A model generated the notes under the pieces. That model was not told where the DNA came from, ran no database searches, and worked only from the letters and a program-made list of their open reading frames with translations. This document shows, one piece after another, positions 53,961 to 64,000 of a stretch of DNA of 64,000 nt; within the stretch, counting starts at the first letter, position 1; each line of letters opens with the position of its first letter. The stretch comes from Diplosphaera chodatii (lineage: Eukaryota; Chlorophyta; Trebouxiophyceae; Prasiolales; Stichococcaceae): positions 62,001 to 126,000 of the forward strand of contig JAALGY010000014.1 in the NCBI GenBank assembly GCA_032358165.1, written 5' to 3'. The translations under genes were made by a program, and so were the position numbers.

Positions 53961-54200
53961 CAACGTGTGACATGTCGGCGCAGCTGGGCTGGGCACATGC
54001 AGGAACAGATCCGCAGAGGCCATGTGGCAATATGTCAGGATGCTGGAAGATGGGTCTTGAGCTGGATGCATCCTTCACTGTCAACGCACAGGAGTTCAGG
54101 TGCATCAACTATCAGCTGATGGTGTCAACACATGGTGACACCGCATGAATGGTCACACTACTGCCGTAGGTGTTAAGCCCAGGTATTTGCAGCAACCGCA

Positions 54201-57200
54201 TCAGAACACAATTGTGATTTCTCTATTCCCCCGTGTCATCTCAAAGACCTGCAAGGCATCCCGACTTGACCTCGAGAAAGTGTGGCATTGATCATGTGTG
54301 TACGTGAGATACAATGCATGTTTTGCCCATGCCAACACAGCAGCAAGGACAGTGCACGCACCATGTCGAGGGCCTCCTGCAGCGCTATTTGACCAAAGCG
54401 TGTCAATCTGTTGGCGCTGATTTTCAGCTCCTTCGGCGCGCCGTCCGGATTGCCCTTCAGAGCCTGCAGCAAGTAGGTGCATGTCATGTACAGTAGGTAT
54501 GAACAGCATCCTCAGAAGTTGCTGCGCAACTGCTGGCGTCCGGCTGCTGCAACCTGTGCAACCAATCACCCTGCTACCACTGCCGTCGCAGCACACAGCA
54601 AGGCTGTCATGCTACGTGGTGCCAAGCTCCCCATGCCACTGGTGCAGCGCACCTGGGCGAGCGCGCAGGCGCCCTCGTCCTTGATCTCGTTGTAGCCGAT
54701 GTCCACGTCCACCAGCTTCTCGTTGGTGTGCTCCTTCAGCGCCCGCGCCAGCTGCATGCTGCCCGCGTCACCCTGCGGTCCAATGCAATGGAGACCCTGT
54801 GGCAAGGCTGCAATGCAGAATGTGCCACCATGGACCACGGTTCAGTCACCACCCCAGATGATGCATGTGACCCCTGCTGAAAGCGACAAGGTGCAGGCCA
54901 GATGATTTGGCAGGGTGCACGGCGGAGGCGCACCAGGATGTTGCCCCGTAGGTCCACCGTGGACAGCGTCTGGTTGAACATCAGCAGGTCGGCGAGCGCC
55001 TTAGCGCCATCGCCGTCCCCGATCTTGCACCACCCCACCTTCAGCGTGTCCACCTGCGCCCCCAGACCAACATGCTCGTGCCCTCGCTACATGTGCCGGG
55101 AGTTTGCAGTGCAACCATGCGCAGCATCCGCCGCAACATGCTGCTGTCACGACTGCCTTCGTGCAAATGCAAATGCCCTCAGTAGCACTTTCGACGCCCC
55201 TACCCACCTGCAGCTTGTACTTCATGACGTCGGCAATGGCCTTGATGCCCTCCTCGCCAAAGGGGTTGTAACCCAGCTCCAGGGTCCGCAGGCTGTTGCA
55301 CTCCTCCAATGCCTCCATCAGCATCTGCATCCAGACATGCAACCCACACTTGGCTGCACGACCAGCTATGGTTCGATGCAGAATTACCAGCACTCTATGG
55401 GCAGTTGAGGTACACACATGACAGTCCCTGTCACCTTGACACCGTCTGCTGTGATATTATTGCCGCCCAAGTCGAGAGCTTCTAAGTGCTTGCTGCTTTT
55501 GATTGCCGCTGCAATCTGCAGGGCAGCAGAGCACAGTTGGTCAGTCCAACTGCCTGCAAGTCAGCCCACTACTTTACGCCGCAGCAGTCCAGAACTTCGT
55601 GTCAATGCCGGTGCAAGCGGCAGGCGAACAACACCTTCTCAAGCCCTGCGCTGCCGATGTCATTCATGTACAAGTTCAGCTCCTTGAGCTCGCGGTGCGC
55701 CTCCATGTAGGACGCAAGCGACGCCGCGCCCTCTGCCGTCATGCTGTTGTTGCCCATGTCCAACTGGAACATGCCCACCTTCCGAGCTGCAAACCGCAGA
55801 ACCCCACATGAGTGACATGACCAACAGCACTGGACATACGTGCTGCATCGCTTTCGTCTGATGTGGAACCGTGAACCTGCAGGTGTGAGCGACCTTGCCT
55901 TTGAGGGCGTCACAGATGGCGGTGGTGCCGGCATCGCCGAGCTCGTTGCCCTTGATGTGCAGCTCCCTCAGCCCGGTGTTCTGTTTCAGCGCGTTTGCCA
56001 GCACAACGGCCCCCATGCCGCCGATGTAGTTGTCGCTGCACCACAGAGTTGCGTGCAAGCTGACCAAAGGACACAATGATGCAAGCCCGCAGGAGCAACA
56101 CAGCTGTCACTTCCACTGCACATGCAATGGCAGCACGCACCTGACATACAGGGCTTTGAGGGAGGTGTTGTCCACGAGCGCAGATGAGATGGCAGTGATG
56201 CCATCGTAATCTATCACATTGCTGCTGAGGTCCAGGCGCTCCAGAGTGGAGTTGCTTCTGAGCATCTCTGCGAGCGCTGCGGCGCCTGTGTCGCCAATGT
56301 TGTTGGCGCTGATGTTGAGCGTCGAGATGGACATGTCGCCTGCTCATACCGTCCATAGTCAGCAATGGAGTGAGCGCCATGATGTCTTTTGCACTGTTGG
56401 ATGTTCCAGACTGTGACAAGATGAGCCCGGCCCATGGTACGCATGCCATCAGAGGCCAAAACCGCTCACTGGCCATGTAGCCGGCGAGCAGCGCTGCCCC
56501 CTCGTCAGCAATGCTGTTGGTACCCAGCATGAAGGTGCGCAGCATGTCATTGTTCTTCAGCGCCTCGCACAGCTGCGTGATGCCCAGCGTCCCAATCCCA
56601 TTCTTACTGAAGTCCACTGCTGTGCACCTGTTGAGGGACCGGTCGCTGGTGCTCAGCATCTCTTGGCAGTGCAGCCACGAGGAGGTGACGCTGGCCAATA
56701 GATCATGCTGGACTCAACATGTCAGTGCTGCTGAGACATGCTTGACTGCTGGGCACGCACCTGTCATTGAAGGCCAGGCCCTCAGCAATGTAGGCAGTCC
56801 CTTCCTCGCCCAGGTTCTTGGCTGACAAATCCACCTTGCCACCCGAACGAAGCTCGTCGATGAAGCCGTTGAGCCGCGCGGCCGACTCACGCTGCAGCTG
56901 CTTCGCCTCGGCGAACTGCATTACACACACGACCAAGTAAAGCATGCTTCTCAGGGCATTGCCTTCCCAAGCTTGGTCCCAACCTGCTCGTGCAAATCGG
57001 GTACCTCTGAACGCCTACCTTCTGGACCTTCGGCGCCTGGCTGCTCCACAGCTTCTTGCCCACGATGATGGCGGCGCCGACGGCCGCCAGCACCCCCACA
57101 CCAATGGCTGCTGTGGTGATGATCTGCTGTCGCTCTGAGGGCCCTGACGGCGGCCCAGCCTCTGCCAATATCTGCTGCTCGGCGGTGCTGCTATCCACTC

Positions 57201-57273
57201 CATCCTCCTCCACGAGCTCTGCCGTCTCCGCACCAGCCGCCTCATCAGCGACCTCACCCACCTCCTCCTGCAT
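54201..57273 (-). CDS. Membrane-anchored ribonuclease-inhibitor-type LRR protein
   Basis: The ATG at 57273 begins MQEEVGEVADEAAGAETAEL, an acidic stretch, followed by one hydrophobic segment (TTAAIGVGVLAAVGAAIIVG) and KKLWSSQAPKVQK. A helical linker (AKQLQRESAARLNGFIDELR) leads to RNI-type LRRs: VDLSAKNLGEEGTAYIAEGL, VDFSKNGIGTLGITQLCEAL, LNISANNIGDTGAAALAEML, LDLSSNVIDYDGITAISSAL, LHIKGNELGDAGTTAICDAL, LDMGNNSMTAEGAASLASYM, LNLYMNDIGSAGLEKV, LELGYNPFGEEGIKAIADVM, LKVGWCKIGDGDGAKALADL, VDIGYNEIKDEGACALAQ, LKISANRLTRFGQIALQEAL. It ends VFEMTRGNREITIVF at 54201. Repeats fall roughly one or two per exon, phase-aligned. No NACHT/NB-ARC domain is present, so this is a scaffold-like LRR protein, perhaps of an organelle outer membrane; the location is inference. 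Confidence 0.82.
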
Positions 57274-58045
57274 CGGTGCATGATCGCAGGTCGCCAGGGT
57301 GGGGATGTGTGAAGACCGCCGCCTCTGCTGCGTGCATATCAGTGCTGACACAGTCGACGCTGAGCATTGCTCGCACAAATATGATCGTGCACCTGGAGGA
57401 CAACATCCTCATCTGGAGGTGGTTCGACCGGCGGCTCTGCAATGCCCCGCCTTCTAGCTGCACAGATGATCGAGCGCTGCCACCTTATGCTGCAGTTGCT
57501 GCTGCCTCTGCTGGGTGGTGCTGCAGTTACGGGAGTGCAGCAGCTGCCGCCAAACGTTCGACAACCCTGCTGTGCCAACGGCATCGGCGGTGGGCGAAGA
57601 CTCTGGCGCTGCCGGGTGTGCATACATGGCCCACCTGACCAATGGCCGGTGGCCATGCATTGCATCACGGGCAAGACCAGGCAGGGATGCTTTCTGATAC
57701 GGCAGTGGCTCCGAGCTGCTGCTGTGACCTATGCAGTAGACGAGTGGGAGGATGTCTGACGGGCTGTCCGCGACTGCTGCGTCATGTACGTGAACGATGT
57801 ATTGTGTGTGACGCAACAGGAAGATCCGACTGCTTGGCTTTAGTAAGGATGAAGAGTACGCCAAAGCGTGATCGATTGTATATGCATGTGTAACAGAACG
57901 CCATGTGACAGGCCACCTCCTTCCTCTCCGTCCAGGGGACTTCCTGCAACCCTCCAAGCACTTGTGAGGCCAGCAGCAGGCAGCACTCGACATTGCAAGT
58001 GTTCCTGCACACGGCGAACATGTGACGCGATCGCGTTGACACCGC
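57274..58045. other. Divergent promoter region with an unexplained Cys-containing open frame
   Basis: 772 bases lie between the LRR gene and the next plus-strand gene. A plus-strand frame at about 57530-57697 reads LRECSSCRQTFDNPAVP...GCAYMAHL, with a CxxC and zinc-ribbon flavour, but it lacks an ATG. It could be an upstream exon of the next gene or nothing. Confidence 0.3.
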
Positions 58046-58957
58046 ATGCGGGTTGACATGGGGGTGGGGGCAGTCGAACCCCAGCAAACCCTCACAGAGG
58101 ATTTGCTGCTGCAGCAGACCCTGGACCGGCAGCGGACAGCGCTCGAGGCAGCAGGACAGAATGCTTCTTGGCTCAGGCCCTCGCTGCGCACTGACAGCGG
58201 TACACAGACCCTGCTTGCAGACTTGGAGAAGCGGATGGCGCAGGACTCCTTTCTGCAGCAGATACAGCGTGAGGAGGCACAACCCAGCGCACCCCCGCTG
58301 CCGGGCGCCAACAGCGGCGAAGTGGTCAGCAGAGACTGGTGGCAGGTCACCGAGGCAGAGACGGAGGGCTCACAGGTTTGTAAAAGTGGACTGGTGGTGC
58401 GCCGGAACGGCATCTTCTAGGCATGTCCATGTCTGATACCCTATGCCACAGTCGTTTTCAACAGTCGACAGTTTTGCTGCTTCGATTTCCAGCAGCTCAG
58501 CGCGGCGGTCATGGAGAGCTACGTGGTAGTTGACCGTTCGGATGTGGTCGACGCCATCGGCGACTTCATTGCCGCATACCTGGCCACGCTGCCAGAGGCA
58601 CAGAACATGCAGCCCAAGCAGCTGCAGCGGGCGTTGAAGCAGGCCTTCCAGGTCGCTCTGCTGTCTCCTGGTCGGATGTCCTTGTGTGGTCGTGTGCCAG
58701 GCCTTTGGCGCTTGTCACACTGCTGCAAGGCTGACGAGGGACGTCCTGCCATATTGCCTACCGTCCACGACTTCATGCAACACGTGCAGGAGCTCCAGCA
58801 GAGCCGCATCCGGCAGGTCTGGCGGTGGGGCCAGTCCATATATCGCTGCGCAGCTGTCACATACTCAGCATTCAGCCTGTACACCAACCCCTGGCTGGTG
58901 CGCGCGCTCTTGGCGGCGATCTGGACAGCGTCACGGGTGTTGACCGGCCTGCTCTAG
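58046..58957 (+). CDS. Conserved-looking plant/algal-type protein of unknown function
   Basis: Exon 1, from ATG 58046 (a second ATG in frame at 58058), encodes a helical segment LLLQQTLDRQRTALEAAGQN and ADLEKRMAQDSFLQQIQREE, and ends at RDWWQVTEAETEGSQ. Exon 2 has the strongest block, ESYVVVDRSDVVDAIGDFIA with AYLATLPEAQNMQPKQLQRA. Exon 3, starting ELQQSRIRQVWRWGQSIYR, is amphipathic and ends with YTNPWLVRALLAAIWTASRV, probably a membrane-associated helix. Stop at 58957. I recall similar uncharacterised plant proteins but no function. The exon joins (58378/58493 and near 58650/58790) preserve phase. An upstream exon is possible. Confidence 0.55.
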
Positions 58958-59284
58958 CATATCGGACCGAGGTGGGCTTCAGAAGGGCAGCACGGCAACA
59001 CGTCTTGTACTGTATCACTACCATTTCAGCCGAAGCCATGTGCACATCAACCGCACCCCTCGGACTTTTGGTCAGCACAACTTGGGTCTCGCTCCTATGT
59101 CCACAGGGGCATTGATGTATGTTTCAGCCACACAGGTCCCTGTAAACGGTAGCCTTGCTTGCACACTGTATGAATTGCAAGCAGTGGGCCGGCTGTACAA
59201 TTTATGCTAAGATACCGTTACAGATGATGGTCAGCCTTACACCGCAACCATGTAAAGCCATTCCAAGCATTCTATGGTATGGTG
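58958..59284. other. Intergenic between convergent genes
   Basis: 327 bases, presumably two 3' UTRs. Nothing else is seen. Confidence 0.4.
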
Positions 59285-60107
59285 TCAAGCGTAACGCTGT
59301 GTCCGCTTCTGTGCACGCTTCTCTGTCCGTTCTCTCCTGGCCTGCTCTGCTTTTGTCTCCACCGGCTCCTGTTGCCGCGGGGCCATGAGGTACGGCTGCA
59401 GAATGCCCACCCATAGCTGCCACAAACCATATGCTGGAATCTGCACCAATGTGATGCAAGTGACCATATTGTACAGATGTCGTACATCTCCTGCACAGGC
59501 TTGTTGCAGGTACTGGACTGTACACAAGGATGACCAACGACATCAGGGCTGCCTACCGTCAAGAACACCAGCCAGAACTTGCTGGACAGCACGGTGGTCA
59601 TCTGGACGAAGATGGCCAGGTATATTGCATCGAAGTAGTAGGCCGTTATGCCGCCTAGGCCCAAGTCGCCGCCGCCAGATAGCAAGTCGCCGCCGGGACC
59701 ATATTGGGGCACTGCAGTGACGGTGTGTGTGTGTGTGAGCATTGCAAGCTTGCACCTGGGGTCTAAACATGCGTGCACTGACAATGCAGTCGGTGGTGCC
59801 ATTTATCGCACCTGCAATCTGTGCCAACGCTCTGTAACACACCAGCTCAGTCAGCGCCGAGAATACAAAACCAAAAAGCGTCCACTTTGTGACAGATGCC
59901 CGGAAGAGCAGCAGGCGGACTGCAACGTGGAATGCCTGTGACCACAAACATTCATCATCAGGCGAGGCTCACACCCGCCTCGACTTGACATTGGTGTGCG
60001 CTGCTCGACTCGACGACACGTACCAGTGCCGCCAAGATGGCTATCCGCAACAAGCGCAGCTTGCTGGCATTCGCCTCTACCCTGCGTTTGTCGCCTGCTT
60101 TTGCCAT
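59285..60107 (-). CDS. SND2: SND2/TMEM208 ER-targeting membrane protein
   Basis: SND2/TMEM208 acts in the SRP-independent route of membrane protein insertion into the ER. Exons 60107-60024, 59935-59812, 59711-59557 and 59440-59285 join in phase to 172 residues. The N-terminus MAKAGDKRRVEANASKLRLL resembles the family basic start. Then come TKWTLFGFVFSALTELVCYR, GGDLLSGGGDLGLGGITAYY, YLAIFVQMTTVLSSKFWLVF and IPAYGLWQLWVGILQPYL. The lysine-rich tail KRAQKRTQRYA is typical. Three to four hydrophobic segments are visible. A TG dinucleotide run ((tg)5-6 near 59724) lies in intron 2. Confidence 0.93.
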
Positions 60108-60803
60108 GGCCTCTGCTATGTATCAGCACGGTACTCGGATAGTGCTCTAGCAGCCTATGCTCATATGATGGTGCGCGGGCTTGCTGGCAAACCCGCATGC
60201 ATCCGGTGCGGCAGATGCGTGCAGCTGCAAAACCTCACCAGATACGAGTAGGTACTGACTGGCAGGACACAAGCTCGTTCCAGTGTCTGGTTCTCTTCTG
60301 GTTCTCCAGGTGTCCTGAACTCAGGCTGTACAGGCTCAAAGTGGCAATACTCCGTTGCAGTGGAGATTGGAAAGTGCCGCTGGAGCTGTTGGAGCAGCCC
60401 TGGGTTGCTGAAAATGGCAAACCCTGCCAATACGTGAGGGTATGCTCGTTGTTGGTCTGTTCGCAGTGGCGATGCAGAACGCCCACAGAGCTTTGTTGCG
60501 TGTCCTCTTGCTATCACACGTCAGATCTGGATTAGTGAGCGCATCCAACGGCAAACTGGTCTGTTTTACAACAATTCTGTGCAAGGGCAGCTTGAACCCA
60601 GTCCAGCTTGCTCCGCCTGTTCCTGCGCTTCGCAGCAGCGCCTGCTCAGTACGTGCCACGAGGCTACAGAAAACTGTTACTCGCGGTGAAGAGCTGCAGT
60701 TTGGCGGCTGCCTGAGGCCGGATTTCAACGATGGCGGACCCCCCCGCCGCCGCCTCTGGTAACGATAACAAATCATATGGTAATGTGGTACGTTGTCTTG
60801 TAG
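60108..60803. other. Divergent promoter region SND2/ORP; ORP first exon unresolved
   Basis: About 700 bases. An ATG at 60731 (MADPPAAAS) with a GT at 60759 looks like an ORP first exon. However, the splice to 60804 would be out of phase and the intron only 45 bases, so the true first exon is open. Confidence 0.35.
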
Positions 60804-63800
60804 TGGCTGGACCGATCTGCTGACCGCATCGCACTCCCTGTCTCAGAGGAAACAGGGGGCTTTTTCGACGCGATCGCCTCCGCCGTGACTGGCACACTGA
60901 AGTATGCAGCCGACACGGTCAACAGGTGAAGCTGGCGATGCACAGGGACCACCGCTCCCGATGATTCGTATCACCGTGCAAGGCGATCCGCGCCTCTTTC
61001 ATGCCATGCAACATGCAGCATCAATCATGTCTGGCAGATCAGGCCCCGCCCAACCGCCATGCCTCCACCTGCTTGCAGCGTGATGGGCTTTTATGACGAC
61101 CTGGAGGTCAGCAACCCCGAAGGCGAGAACCTGGAGTCCGATGCCAATTACCAAGGCCCCGCTTCTGAGGTGCATCAGCAGCACGGGTTGCAGATGTGCT
61201 ACAGCCTTGGATTGTGTCAGCACCACGTATGCAACCCACCTAGTCTGTGCATCACTGTGCCAGCTGCTATCTGGGCCGCATTTGTAATGCGACATCCTGC
61301 GATGCGCAGAAGCGGCAGGAGGCCTTCACGTCCTACAAGGACTACATCGGCATGGACATCACGTCACTGGTGACGCTGCCGGTGTGGATCATGGAGCCCT
61401 TCACCATCCTGCAGCGGCTGGCAGAGATCATGGAGTACACCGACCAGCTGGACCGCGCAGCTGGCACCGAGGACCAGTATGAGCGGTGGGCATTGCGTGA
61501 CGTCATCTGCACAGGACAGACATGCAGGCCGCCTCACTGATACTTTCCCGCACTGAGCATTCGCATTGAAGTCAGTGGCATGTGTCAGCAGGCACTCCTG
61601 AGCGGTGGTGTTGCAGACAAGAAGCATGCTGTCATGTGTGCTCCAGTCTGCTGTGGCTTTTACAGGCTAGCGTGGGTCCTGGGCTTTGCAATGGGGCCGT
61701 ATGGCTGCATGGAACGCACCTGGAAACCGTTCAACCCCATCCTGGGTGAGACCTTCGAGGTGGATCTGGACAAGGGCGTGCGCTTCTTCGCTGAGCAGGT
61801 GCGGTTAGCGAGCAAGCATTCTCGTATGCAGTCAGGGCAGAAACTGGCTGATCGGCTTCCACTGCACCAACTGCTATGCAAAAATGCCCGATTGACATGT
61901 GCAGGTGTCACACCACCCACCCATTGGTGTTGGGCATGGTGAGAACGACAACTGGACATACGACATTGTGTCGGCGCCGTCTACCAAGTTTCTGGGCAAC
62001 AGCGTGGAGATCTACCCCGTGGGTAAGGCAGTTGCCTTCGAACCTTCCAATACGACAACAGCTCTTCAGGTCACCAAGTGCCTGCGCAGCCCGCAAGAAC
62101 CGAGGCAGTGAATGTGAGGGGCACATACACTTCTGCAGGTCGCAGCCGCATCAAGCTCAAGTCCACCGGCGAGGTGTTCACGCTGCGGCCGTGCAATGTG
62201 AAGGCGCACAACGTCATTGTCGGCGGCGTGTGGTAAGCGTCTGCAACCGCCTGGAGCGTCGCTGTCAAAGCACGCTGTAAAATGGCACCACATAATTGCA
62301 GGGATCGTCAGGTTGCTCTGCAGATCGTATGTGCGGGTGTATTCACCATCATGTGACACTGCAGGGTGGACAATGAGGGCGACTATGTGCTGGAGAACAC
62401 CAACACAGGAGCCCGCGCCTCAATGTACTTCACGCCCTGCGGCTGGTTCAGCAGCGGACGCTACGAGGTGCCTAGCAACTCGCCCCGCCCTGAGCGTGGC
62501 CAGCATCGCTGGGTAGACAAATGTGGCTGCCATTGAAATGAGCGTCATGTGTGTGGATCCAGGCTCTCTAGACATCAGCACACTGCTTGCAGGTGTCAGG
62601 GCACATCTCAACGGCGGAGGGCAAAAAGGTGTTTGCGCTGGGCGGCAAATGGAACGAGTACCTCGATGCGCAGCGCTGCGATGAGGAGGGCAACCCGCTG
62701 CCTGACGCCGAGAAGCTGCACCTCTGGAAGGTGCGCACCTGCCTGCAGGTGACCTCTGCTAGCGCTGCAATCATGCACCTGGGTGGAGGTAGCACATGAG
62801 CCTCCACTTTCAAGCAACACACCGCGCCTCTGTGCGGCCACCGGAATGTGCTGTAGGCACACTGGCATAGGTCACAACAACGACATGACACGACACTGTG
62901 CAATATGCCTGCAGGCTGCAGCAAAACCTGAGGGCGACAAGTATGGCTTCACGCACTTTGCGCGCAAGCTGAACAGCTCTGAAGGTGTCAACCCGCTGCC
63001 GTCAGACTCGCGCCGTCGGAAGGATCGCCATGCGCTACAGGTGTGCTGGGCATAGCGACAGAGTGTGCACGATTGCAAGGCCGTGATTGGCATAACCGGG
63101 TCGTGTTGCCGTGAGACATCCGTGCCACCAGACTGTACTCAAGATGGTCCAGGCACTAGGGTGTTTGGTGCATCAGAAGGGTTCAAGTCAACATGCAGTA
63201 AACCATCGTGTCTTGGTCTGCAGCTGGGCGACAACTCGGCGGCAGCAGCAGAGAAGGCAGCAGTGGAGGAGGTGCAGCGGGCTGAGAGGCGGGTGAGTCG
63301 TTGGTTCACATCGTCTCTGTCATGCCTCGCATGTTTCCGTCGCATAATTGTTTTGCAGCATTCGTCATCCAGGTTAGCCGAATTCGTGCATCCACCACGA
63401 CATATGAGACCAAATGGTGTGCAACACCAGGAGCGGGAACGGCGAGGTGACAAATGGGTGCCAAGATGGTTCCGCGCCACGCCTGAGGCCAAGGCGAGTT
63501 TGCTCTGTCAGATTTGATGTGCAGCCTGAGGACCCCGGTGCCACTGTCACGTTCAACATTAAGACGCTGCAGCACATTGAACAGGTGTTGTTGTCCACTG
63601 TGTTTAGGTCTTCGACCTGGAGTTCACAGCAGAGGAGTGCCCGCTGTGGGAGTTCACTGGCGAGGCTCTCGCTCGGCCGCCGGCCACTAAAGCGTCTGCC
63701 AGTACGTCTCTACCATTCCTTGCTGGCTCCGCTGCCTCCGCTGCCCCGACGAGTCGCACAGTAGCATCACAGAATGCTGAACTCCATTGACGTTGTTGCA

Positions 63801-63863
63801 ACTGCAGGCGAGGTTGCCGGAGAGGGCTTTGCACCATGGCAGTATCCGGAGCTGCACAAGTGA
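60804..63863 (+). CDS. Oxysterol-binding-protein-related protein (ORP), lipid transfer
   Basis: ORPs move sterols and PI4P between membranes at contact sites. From 60804 the frame reads WLDRSADRIALPVSEETGGF (exon to 60925), then GFYDDLEVSNPEGENLE. The ORD domain follows: KDYIGMDITSLVTLPVWIME, EIMEYTDQLDRAAGTEDQYE, RTWKPFNPILGETFEVDLDK, the diagnostic EQVSHHPPIGVGHGENDNW, APSTKFLGNSVEIYPVG, RSRIKLKSTGEVFTLRPC, MYFTPCGWFSSGRYEV-like, VFALGGKWNEYLDAQRCDEE, and KPEGDKYGFTHFARKLNS. The C-terminal part has PLPSDSRRRKDRHAL, KWVPRWF and FTAEECPLWEFTGEALARP, and ends APWQYPELHK at 63863. No PH or FFAT domain is visible. It is a short, ORD-only protein of the plant ORP3-like type, with about 12 exons. 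Confidence 0.92.
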
Positions 63864-64000
63864 TGCAGCTTCTTGACTGCCAACACCCAACAGTGCCCCT
63901 GCTTGGTGATAAGGTTGCAGTGCCCCTCCCCGTTCACTGCAGTGGGTTCGTAGAGCTCGCACAGCTGTTCTGAAGTGAGCTACACAATTGCTTGCGTCAG

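Noticed and set aside
57454..58413. 319-codon minus-strand open frame
   Set aside because: Antisense to the exon of the plus-strand unknown gene; Ser/Cys/Arg-rich with no domain and no consistent splice context.

Overview
The window is nuclear DNA of a eukaryote, almost certainly a chlorophyte green alga and probably a trebouxiophyte-like lineage. The evidence is dense genes with many short introns (mostly GT-AG, several GC-AG), GC-rich Ala/Gln-rich coding sequence, an octotricopeptide-repeat/RAP organelle-RNA protein (a family expanded in green algae), and a plant-type naphthoate synthase of the phylloquinone pathway. Many ATG-to-stop frames on both strands are shadows; the gene models below were built by joining exons at splice sites that keep reading frame and family homology.

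Layout. 1-4200 (-): RRP12, a ribosome biogenesis factor, cut by the left edge. 4521-5127 (+): mitoribosomal mS34. 5398-8516 (-): HP1-like protein with a chromo-like region and a C-terminal chromoshadow domain. 9019-10301 (+): ribosomal protein uL15/L27a. 10554-12744 (-): membrane-anchored cyclophilin. 13169-14728 (+): SAP-domain protein. 15272-17178 (-): naphthoate synthase MenB. 17889-18603 (+): GOT1. 18969-21476 (-): TMEM120-like membrane protein. 22208-28982 (-): OPR/RAP protein. 29535-34102 (-) and 34749-37410 (+): the divergent pair CDC5 and Acinus, both pre-mRNA splicing factors. 37959-39029 (-): eS31/S27a fused to a strongly divergent ubiquitin. 39356-41488 (+): RluA-type pseudouridine synthase. 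41944-46059 (+): zuotin/ZRF J-protein with two SANT domains. 46281-48893 (-): Gln-rich protein with a pure CAG22 tract. 49604-53960 (+): three tandem paralogs of an unrecognised small-protein family. 54201-57273 (-): membrane-anchored RNI-type LRR protein. 58046-58957 (+): conserved-looking protein of unknown function. 59285-60107 (-): SND2/TMEM208. 60804-63863 (+): oxysterol-binding-protein-related protein.

The genes do not form an operon-like system. Themes are ribosome biogenesis and translation (RRP12, mS34, uL15, eS31, zuotin, pseudouridine synthase), splicing (CDC5, Acinus) and endomembranes (GOT1, TMEM120, SND2, ORP). The strongest candidate for something undescribed is the tandem trio at 49.6-54.0 kb, whose intron phases and core motif are shared while the N-termini and the last exons have diverged. 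The divergent ubiquitin on eS31 is the second most notable feature. No rRNA, tRNA, CRISPR array or transposon could be supported by reading.
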